The position numbers and the translations under genes are program-made. Below are positions 57,713 to 64,000 of a stretch of DNA of 64,000 bases, piece by piece. The stretch covers positions 484,001-548,000 of the forward strand of contig NZ_RBWX01000007.1 in NCBI RefSeq assembly GCF_003634215.1. The letters are read 5' to 3'. The DNA comes from Sphingosinicella microcystinivorans (GTDB taxonomy: Bacteria; Pseudomonadota; Alphaproteobacteria; Sphingomonadales; Sphingomonadaceae). The notes beneath the pieces were generated by a model. That model had not been told where the DNA came from. It saw only the letters and a program-made list of their open reading frames with translations, and made no database searches. Numbering within the stretch: the first letter of the stretch is position 1; every line of letters starts with the position of its first letter.

Positions 57713-58653
57713 TACGCTACGCCATCACCCGGCTGGCGCTGGCCTTGCCGACGATCGTCATTGCGCTGTTTCTGATCTTTGCGCTCATCCGGCTCATCCC
57801 CGGTGATCCCGCGCAGCTCATTCTGGGTGAGACGGATGACCCCGCGGCGCTCGCCCGCATTCGTGCGGAGCTGGCGCTCGATCAGCCGCTCGCCGTGCAG
57901 TTCTATCACTGGGTGACAGCGCTGGGGCAGGGGGATTTCGGGAAATCCATTTCGATGGAAAGCCCGGTTCTCGACCTTCTCGTGCCGGCCATGGGCGTAA
58001 CCGCGTCCCTTGTGATCCCGGCGGTCGTGCTTGCCGCGATCATGGCTGTGCCGCTCGGCATGTTCGCCGCGTGGCGTCAGAACACCCGCACGGACACAGT
58101 CGTGGTCGCGCTCGCAACCGTCTCCCTGTCCATTCCAAGCTTCTGGCTGGGGTTGATGATGCTGCTTCTCTTCGGTGTTCAGCTCGATATTTTCCCCGTG
58201 GTTGGATACATCTCGCTGACTGAAGATTTTACGCAGGGGCTGCATTATCTCGTGCTTCCCGTGCTCACGCTTGCGTTGATCGAGGCCGGTGTGCTGGTGC
58301 GTTTGGCGCGCGCCAGCACGATTGAAGTCCTGCAGCTCGAATATGTTGCTCATGCGCGGGCCAAGGGGCTTTCGGAATCGGCTGTCGCCTGCCGTCATGT
58401 GCTGCCAAATGTGATCGGGCCGACTTGGATCATGATCGGGCTTGTACTCGGCGGCCTTCTCGGCGGCGCCGTTGTCATCGAGACGGTGTTTTCGTTGCCG
58501 GGCCTCGGACGCCTCATGGTCGAAGCCGTGTTCGCGCGTGATTACCCCGTCGTTCAAGGCTGTATGGTGATTGTGATGCTCTGCTATGTCGGCGTCAATT
58601 TGATGATCGAGCTTACCGCTCCTGTCTTATGTCCGGCGCTTCGCTATGACTAA
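57709..58653 (+). CDS. Peptide-type ABC transporter permease, DppB-like
   Basis: A 314-residue inner-membrane permease with six helices of the DppB/OppB type. Family marks: IRYAITRLALALPTIVIALFLIF, RLIPGDPA near residue 31 and the EAA cytoplasmic loop EYVAHARAKGLSESAVACRHVLPN. It pairs with the next gene to form the channel. The frame is open upstream inside the binding-protein gene, but the ATG at 57709 overlaps that gene's stop by 4 nt and begins the first helix. Confidence 0.94.
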   Translation: MIRYAITRLALALPTIVIALFLIFALIRLIPGDPAQLILGETDDPAALARIRAELALDQPLAVQFYHWVTALGQGDFGKSISMESPVLDLLVPAMGVTASLVIPAVVLAAIMAVPLGMFAAWRQNTRTDTVVVALATVSLSIPSFWLGLMMLLLFGVQLDIFPVVGYISLTEDFTQGLHYLVLPVLTLALIEAGVLVRLARASTIEVLQLEYVAHARAKGLSESAVACRHVLPNVIGPTWIMIGLVLGGLLGGAVVIETVFSLPGLGRLMVEAVFARDYPVVQGCMVIVMLCYVGVNLMIELTAPVLCPALRYD

Positions 58654-59488
58654 CTCTACGCGAAGCTGGGCGACGATGCTGAAAACCCGCCCGAGCGGCA
58701 TCGTGGGGATGGTGGTGCTCGCTCTTGTCGTTTCCGCTGCGATTGCGGGGGCCATAGCCACGCCTTTCGATCCAACGCTGGTGGATTTTTCCTCCCGCCT
58801 GCTGCCGCCATCCCTGCGGCATTGGCTTGGAACGGATGAGTGGGGACGAGACGTCTTCAGCCGCCTGCTGTCCGGCGCAGCGATCACCGTGAGTGTTGCG
58901 GGCATGACGACGCTCCTCGTCACAGTTTTCGGCGCGCTGCTGGGCGCCTTCTCCGGCTTTGTCGGGGGCTGGTTCGATCGCGTCGTCGTCGCGCTGATGG
59001 ATGCGTTTCTTGCCTTTCCAGCGCTCGTTCTGGCGATCGCGATGACGACGGTTCTCGCGGGTTCGCCTGTCGCGCCCGTGATCGCGCTTGCCGTTGCCTA
59101 CATGCCGTACATGGTTCGCGTGGTGCGGGCGAATGTCATGACGATGCGTCAACGGGATTTTATCGCGGCATCGAAAGTGATGCGTAACAGCGCGGCATTC
59201 ACGCTTGTTCGGCACATCATGCCGAACACCGTCGCCCCCGTGCTCGTTATGGCGACTTCGCTTTTCGGGTGGGCGTTGCTGGCGGAATCGGCCTTGTCTT
59301 TTCTCGGCCTGGGTCTCGCCCCGCCCGCGGCGAGCTGGGGCGGAATGTTGGCGGACAGCCGCAACTACTTCGCCGATGCGCCCTGGCTTGCAATCGCTCC
59401 CGGGGTCGCGATTTCAGGCGCCCTGCTCGGCATCAATCTTTTTGGTGATTTCTGCAGGGATTACTTCGATCGGAAGATGAAAGACTGA
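58646..59488 (+). CDS. Peptide-type ABC transporter permease, DppC-like
   Basis: A 280-residue DppC/OppC permease with about six helices. The segment LGTDEWGRDVFSRLLSGAAITV is diagnostic, and the EAA loop is DFIAASKVMRNSAAFTLVRHIMPN. It forms the membrane channel with the DppB-like subunit, whose gene it overlaps by 8 nt; its own stop overlaps the ATPase start by 1 nt (TGATG). Confidence 0.94.
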   Translation: MTNSTRSWATMLKTRPSGIVGMVVLALVVSAAIAGAIATPFDPTLVDFSSRLLPPSLRHWLGTDEWGRDVFSRLLSGAAITVSVAGMTTLLVTVFGALLGAFSGFVGGWFDRVVVALMDAFLAFPALVLAIAMTTVLAGSPVAPVIALAVAYMPYMVRVVRANVMTMRQRDFIAASKVMRNSAAFTLVRHIMPNTVAPVLVMATSLFGWALLAESALSFLGLGLAPPAASWGGMLADSRNYFADAPWLAIAPGVAISGALLGINLFGDFCRDYFDRKMKD

Positions 59489-61245
59489 TGAGCCCTTCTT
59501 CATCTACGCCCGTGCTTGCCGTTGAAGGCCTCACGATCGCCGCGAAAGGCGGCTCTGCCATTGTCCAGAATTTGGGATTTTCGCTGAAATCCGGGGAAAT
59601 CGGCGCACTTGTGGGCGAGTCCGGGAGCGGCAAAACCACGGTGGGGCGTGCGATCCTCCGCCTTCTGTCACCGGCTCTGTCCGTTACGGCGGGCTCCATC
59701 CGTTTCGAAGGCCATGATCTCGTCCAGGCTGACGCCGGCATCATGCGTAACCTGCGCGGGCGGCGTATCGGCGCGGTCTTTCAGGAGCCGATGGTTTCGC
59801 TTAATCCGTCGCTGACCGTCGGCCGACAAATGATGGAAGCGCTTTTGCTTCACGAAGCGATCTCCCGGCGAGAGGCGCGTGCGCGATGCCTCGATATGCT
59901 GGAAAGGGTGAGGATCAGCGATCCGCTTCGCTGTTTCAATGACTATCCCGGCAAGTTCTCGGGCGGCATGCGGCAGCGCTTCATGCTTGCATCGGTATTG
60001 TCGACGCGCCCGTCACTGCTGATCGCCGATGAGCCGACGACCGCGCTGGACGCGATAATCCGCAAGGAAATCATGGACCAGATGGTCGAGCTTGTGCGGG
60101 AGCTCGGGACGACAGTGCTTCTCATCAGCCATGATCTCGCGATGCTCTCACAGTATTCCGATACAACCACCGTCCTCAAGGGCGGGCAGATCGTCGAACA
60201 TGGCGATACGCGCGATATTCTGCTCCGCCCGCGAACCGCCTACATGCGCGAATTCGTCGCCGCACTGCCGAAACGCCCTGCGAGCGGCTTCACCGAAGCT
60301 GCGGAGGAGGAGCTTGTCAGCGTCGCGAACCTCGACGTGACATTTCGCACCAAACCCACTGCGCCGTTCGCGAAAGGCGGTACGGTGCGGGCCGTTCAAG
60401 ATGTCAGTTTTGATGTTCGGCGCGGCGAGGTGGTTGCCGTTGTCGGCGAGTCTGGTTCCGGCAAGACAACCCTGGGACGAACGCTTGCAGGCCTCAACTC
60501 CGCCACGTCCGGCACATTGGACGGGCCGTGCTTTATCGACAGTCAGACCAAGGCGGTGCCTCGCATACAGATGGTCTTTCAGGATTCGCACTCTTCGCTC
60601 GATCCGCAAATGACGCTCGAGAGCATCGTTGCCGAACCGCTACGGCAGGATCGCAGTCTGACGAACGCGGAACGTCTGGCCCGTGCGCGTGGAGCACTTG
60701 AGGAGGTCGGGCTTCCTGCGTCATTCTGCAAGCGCTACGTACATGAACTCTCGGGAGGACAGCGGCAACGGGTCGGCATTGCGCGCGCGGTGGTCAGCCA
60801 TCCGGCCCTCGTTGTCGCTGACGAGCCCGTGTCCGCTCTTGATGTTTCCGTTCAGCGCCAGGTCTTGGATCTCCTCGCGCAAATGCGGTCGACCTATGGC
60901 CTGTCTTACCTCTTCATTTCGCACGATCTCAGTGTTGTAGAAGAAATCGCGGACCGCGTCCTCGTGATGTACCGGGGGCGTCTTGTGGAGGCAGGCCCGC
61001 GCGAGTCCATTTTCGAGCGGCCGCGTCATCCCTATACGCGCCGCCTTCTGGAGGCCACGCCCCGCATCTTTCACGCCTCGGATGACACATACGAACTCGC
61101 GATTCCATCGACCGAATTCAGCGACGCCCCCGACGGATTCATCTACTACGAACCGGGTAGTGCCAATGGCGGCGGGCTCGCGCAAATGGTTCAGATTGAT
61201 CAAGGGCATCAGGTTCTCTGCACCCCGGTCGCAGGGTTGAACTGA
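59488..61245 (+). CDS. Fused double ABC ATPase of the peptide importer
   Basis: A 585-residue protein with two ABC ATPase domains in one chain, replacing separate DppD and DppF. Domain 1: Walker A GESGSGKT at 43-50, signature FSGGMRQR and Walker B LLIADEPTTALD. Domain 2: Walker A GESGSGKT starting at 320, signature LSGGQRQR and Walker B LVVADEPVSALD. Both sites look catalytically complete. It powers import through the two preceding permeases. The last gene of the transporter group; the serine hydrolase follows after 103 nt. Confidence 0.94.
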   Translation: MSPSSSTPVLAVEGLTIAAKGGSAIVQNLGFSLKSGEIGALVGESGSGKTTVGRAILRLLSPALSVTAGSIRFEGHDLVQADAGIMRNLRGRRIGAVFQEPMVSLNPSLTVGRQMMEALLLHEAISRREARARCLDMLERVRISDPLRCFNDYPGKFSGGMRQRFMLASVLSTRPSLLIADEPTTALDAIIRKEIMDQMVELVRELGTTVLLISHDLAMLSQYSDTTTVLKGGQIVEHGDTRDILLRPRTAYMREFVAALPKRPASGFTEAAEEELVSVANLDVTFRTKPTAPFAKGGTVRAVQDVSFDVRRGEVVAVVGESGSGKTTLGRTLAGLNSATSGTLDGPCFIDSQTKAVPRIQMVFQDSHSSLDPQMTLESIVAEPLRQDRSLTNAERLARARGALEEVGLPASFCKRYVHELSGGQRQRVGIARAVVSHPALVVADEPVSALDVSVQRQVLDLLAQMRSTYGLSYLFISHDLSVVEEIADRVLVMYRGRLVEAGPRESIFERPRHPYTRRLLEATPRIFHASDDTYELAIPSTEFSDAPDGFIYYEPGSANGGGLAQMVQIDQGHQVLCTPVAGLN

Positions 61246-61348
61246 GATAGTCTGTTTTGGAGGCTGGCTTCTATTAATTGAAAACGACGATCCCTGAGAA
61301 CGACGCTAGGTCTGTTCTGATGGTCCGTGTGAAACGTGGAGTTCTGGT

Positions 61349-62488
61349 GTGAGCATTGATCCGGGTGACAAGGCTGAACTGTTGAAGCTGTTCGGCGGGA
61401 CGCTCATGCCGGGCGAAGTCGTGCATGCACTCCTTCGAAACAGCCGCGTGTTCCCTTATGGAATCGTGTCGCGCGGATCAGGCGCGCCGAAGATGCTGTC
61501 CTATTCGTCTGAGCCATTCCCCGCGATCGCGGTCGAACACGACGGGCGTACGTTCGACATGGCGGACTTTCTCTCGGTAAACCGCGTCGCCGGCCTGCTG
61601 ATCCTTAAGGATGGCCAGGTCGCTTTTGAACAGTACGAGCTTGGGCTTGATGCGGATACGCATTGGGCATCCTGCTCGGTGGCAAAGTCGATTGCATCAA
61701 CGCTGGTTGGCGCGGCGATGTATGACGGGGCGGTCCGCGACCTCGACGCGCCGCTCACCGACTATATCGAGATCGGCGGGCCGTACGCAGAGGTGTCGCT
61801 GCGCCAGCTGCTTCGCATGTGCACTGGCGTAGAGTGGAGCGAGGAGTATGTCGATCCCGGGTCCGAGCGGCGCAAACTCCTCGCTCGTCAGCTTGAATTC
61901 CAGCCGAGAGCTGTCGTGGAGCACATGGCCGGCCTGTCCCGGTGCGCACCGCCCGGAGGGTCGTGGGCTTACAACACGGGCGAATCGTACCTTGTCGCGG
62001 CCGTTCTTGAGAAGGCAACGGGCCGTCCGCTGACAGAGTATCTTTCCGAAAAGATCTGGTCCCGTCTCGGCATGGAGCAGGATGCGACCTGGTGGCTTGA
62101 TAGTCCCGGCGGAATGGTTGTTTCCGGCAGCGGCATGGGCGCCACGCTTCGGGATTATGCGCGTTTTGGCCAGTTCGTCCTTGATGACGGCGTGATCGCG
62201 GGCGAGCGGGTCGTGCCCGAGGGATGGTTCAAGGAGGCGGGATCGCCGTTCCGTATCGGGGAGAGGTCGATCCCCTACGGCTACATGTGGTGGATGCCGG
62301 AGCTTCAAGATCCCGAACTCGAAGGAACGTTCCAGGCCGAAGGGATTTACGGTCAGTATATTCACGTCAACCCTCGCGAACGCCTCGTGATCGCCATGCT
62401 GAGCGCGCGTTCGAAGCCCAATTATCGTTTGCGTTTTGGATTGAACGACGATGCCTTTTTTGCGGCAGTGGCGCGCGCGCTCAAGTGA
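61349..62488 (+). CDS. Serine amidohydrolase, NylB/beta-lactamase-like
   Basis: A 379-residue cytoplasmic hydrolase of the class C beta-lactamase fold. The nucleophile motif is SVAK at 110-113 and YNTGE starts at Tyr208. Spacing and length are close to 6-aminohexanoate-dimer hydrolase NylB (nucleophile Ser112, Lys115, Tyr near 215), which cuts amide bonds in linear oligomers. WWLDSPGGMVVSGSGMGATLRDYARFG and EGIYGQ near the end are common to that group. No signal peptide. GTG start, preceded by GTGGAG. Role in the cluster: probable cleavage of an imported amide; esterase activity is the main alternative. Confidence 0.86.
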   Translation: MSIDPGDKAELLKLFGGTLMPGEVVHALLRNSRVFPYGIVSRGSGAPKMLSYSSEPFPAIAVEHDGRTFDMADFLSVNRVAGLLILKDGQVAFEQYELGLDADTHWASCSVAKSIASTLVGAAMYDGAVRDLDAPLTDYIEIGGPYAEVSLRQLLRMCTGVEWSEEYVDPGSERRKLLARQLEFQPRAVVEHMAGLSRCAPPGGSWAYNTGESYLVAAVLEKATGRPLTEYLSEKIWSRLGMEQDATWWLDSPGGMVVSGSGMGATLRDYARFGQFVLDDGVIAGERVVPEGWFKEAGSPFRIGERSIPYGYMWWMPELQDPELEGTFQAEGIYGQYIHVNPRERLVIAMLSARSKPNYRLRFGLNDDAFFAAVARALK

Positions 62489-62581
62489 CAGGGTGGGACG
62501 CGTGTTCAGACTTCCGGATTGCCTGCACTCGACAAGGTCGTGACGGATTCGCGCTCTTGAAGTTCCATTGAGGAGAAGCCG

Positions 62582-63721
62582 GTGCGTCCGCTTGAAAACC
62601 TCCTTGTGGTCAGTTTGGAACAGGCGATCGCGGCGCCCTTCTGTACGCGCCAGCTCGCGGATCTCGGCGCACGCATCATCAAGATCGAGCGGCCTGTGGG
62701 CGGCGATTTCGCGCGAGGATACGACGAACGGGCGCGGGGAATGTCATCCCACTTCGTCTGGGCCAATCGTTCCAAGGAAAGCGTGACACTGGACTTGAAG
62801 ATCGCAGACGATCTGGAGGCGCTGCGGGCGTTGCTGTGCCGGGCCGATGTTTTTGTTCAGAACTTGGCGCCCGGAGTCACAAGACGCCTTGGCCTTGACC
62901 ATGGCACGCTTGCGGAGAGAAATCCCGGACTTATTGTGTGTGACATATCGGGCTATGGCGAGGGTGGGCCCGATGAGCAGCGGAAAGCCTATGATCTTTT
63001 GATCCAGGCTGAATCCGGCTTTCTCTCGTTGACGGGCACCGCGAGCGAGCCGTGCAAAGCTGGAATATCCATAGCCGATATCGCGGCGGGAATGTACGCC
63101 TACAGCAATATTCTGAGCGCACTTCTGGAACGCCGGGAAACGGGGCAGGGGCGCCGGATCGACATATCGATGCTGGAAGCGATGGCGGAGTGGATGAGTT
63201 TCCCGCTCTACTACGCGCTGGATGGCGCTTCTCCACCGACACGTACGGGCGCCGATCATGCCACGATCTTCCCGTACGGTCGGTTCGCGGTCGTGGACGG
63301 CGAGATCGTGCTGGCCGTGCAGAACGATTGGGAATGGGCAGCGCTTTGTGCGAAAGTCCTGCGTCAGGCGGCGCTTGAAAAAGATCCCCGCTTCGAAACG
63401 AATTCACTTCGATCGGTGAACCGGGTCGCGTTGAAGGCCATTATCTCCGGCACTCTCGGCAGCCTCTCCCTTGAAGAGGTCGAAGGTCGGCTCGCGGAGG
63501 CGCGCATCGCTTACGCGCCTATCAGCACGATGGCGGACCTGTGGGATCATCGGCAACTGAAAGCCAGAGACCGATGGCGGGAGGTTGAAACGCCGGCCGG
63601 ACCGTTACCGTGCCTCCTCGCTCCCGGGCAGGTGGATATGCGTATTTCGCCCGTTCCCGAACGGGGTGTCCATACTTCAGCCGTTCTTCGAGAGTTCGGA
63701 TTGAGGCCTTCCGGCGCATAG
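62582..63721 (+). CDS. CaiB/BaiF-type CoA-transferase (family III)
   Basis: A 379-residue class III CoA-transferase that moves CoA between carboxylic acids. The N-terminal FCTRQLADLGARIIKIE, ANRSKESVTLDLK and SGYGEGGPDEQRKAYDLLIQA are family marks. The probable catalytic Asp is Asp166 (SIADIAAG), near the canonical Asp169. It could activate the acid made by the aldehyde dehydrogenase for beta-oxidation. GTG start with GAGGAG upstream. Last recognisable gene of the cluster and of the window. Confidence 0.92.
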   Translation: MRPLENLLVVSLEQAIAAPFCTRQLADLGARIIKIERPVGGDFARGYDERARGMSSHFVWANRSKESVTLDLKIADDLEALRALLCRADVFVQNLAPGVTRRLGLDHGTLAERNPGLIVCDISGYGEGGPDEQRKAYDLLIQAESGFLSLTGTASEPCKAGISIADIAAGMYAYSNILSALLERRETGQGRRIDISMLEAMAEWMSFPLYYALDGASPPTRTGADHATIFPYGRFAVVDGEIVLAVQNDWEWAALCAKVLRQAALEKDPRFETNSLRSVNRVALKAIISGTLGSLSLEEVEGRLAEARIAYAPISTMADLWDHRQLKARDRWREVETPAGPLPCLLAPGQVDMRISPVPERGVHTSAVLREFGLRPSGA

Positions 63722-64000
63722 CGCGCCAAAGCTCGCGCTGCGCAGAATGCCGAAGGCCAGTCACCGGAGCGATTGGGCGTGTTGCTCAGCAGCGTCCTCT
63801 CCCTCTTGGTGCCGATATTCCCTGATTTTGGCGCCCACAAAGGGCGAGCCCAGCACCCGCTTTATGTCGTTTGCATAAATGTGAGGATGAAGTATGAGTA
63901 TGGCCATTGAACAGGGCCATTGGGTGTGATGGGGAGCATCAATCGACAGGTTCCGCCGCAGTTATTGCGCTTGCACAGCCGGGCGAGGCGGACAGCTGGC
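63722..64000. other. Window end, no assignable gene
   Basis: About 280 bases without a recognised gene. A plus-strand frame from ATG 63929 (starting MGSINRQVPPQ) is open to the window edge, and a minus-strand frame also enters from the right edge. Neither can be judged without more sequence. A short direct repeat GGCCATT occurs near 63902 and 63915. Confidence 0.4.

Noticed and set aside
63929-64000. Start of a further gene at the right edge
   Set aside because: Only 24 codons are visible and nothing in them is recognisable.

Overview
The window is a high-GC chromosomal segment from an alphaproteobacterium, most likely of the Sphingomonadales. The evidence is a circularly permuted (two-piece) tmRNA gene, an alpha-type SspB adaptor, an ATP12-type F1 assembly factor, a PEP-CTERM protein and the general style of the TonB/OprB genes. 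No CRISPR array, complete insertion sequence, prophage or rRNA was seen. Genes are densely packed, with many 1-14 nt stop/start overlaps, so operons are easy to read.

Layout. 1-5950: the 3' part of rpoB, then rpoC and a strong terminator; three consecutive hairpins lie between the two genes. 6095-9916: a small membrane protein, a GT4 glycosyltransferase, ssrA (tmRNA), its proteolysis adaptor sspB, and fumC. 9924-14307 (minus): a coupled c-di-GMP pair, one diguanylate cyclase and one GGDEF-EAL-PilZ protein. 14406-16626: gmk and a Do-type periplasmic protease. 16633-25280 (minus): both propionyl-CoA carboxylase subunits and biotin synthase, interrupted by a four-gene cassette of one GNAT acetyltransferase and three ATP-grasp ligases with no obvious known product. 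25426-29022: a membrane protein facing a five-gene overlapping operon (crcB, RluA-type pseudouridine synthase, HAD phosphatase, small membrane protein, ATP12). 29257-29940: a PEP-CTERM protein behind a sigma-54-like promoter. 29980-33812 (minus): rarA and three overlapping genes. 33919-34790: a PadR regulator plus DUF2218 protein, with a perfect palindrome upstream.

34787-40697 (minus) reads as a D-glutamate scavenging operon: LysR regulator, DgcN (N-acetyltransferase), DgcA (N-acetyl-glutamate racemase or dipeptide epimerase), an exported N-acyl-D-amino-acid deacylase and a dicarboxylate/glutamate symporter. An acyl-CoA synthetase, a META/MliC lipoprotein and tRNA-Ser(GGA) follow.

After the tRNA, gene content becomes accessory. 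A MATE transporter is divergent from a probable iron-regulated uptake group (DUF4198 protein, OprB-like porin, PepSY membrane protein, TonB receptor) with a candidate Fur box. Next comes a 13-kb same-strand catabolic cluster (50724-63721): two FAD amine/amino-acid oxidases flanking a RidA imine deaminase, aldehyde dehydrogenase, LysR regulator, a complete oligopeptide-type ABC importer, a NylB-like serine amidohydrolase and a CaiB-type CoA-transferase. Together these could import an amide-linked compound, hydrolyse it, oxidatively deaminate the amine, oxidise the aldehyde to an acid and activate that acid as a CoA thioester. This pathway is inference; the substrate is not identifiable from sequence. 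The last 280 bases hold no gene that can be assigned.
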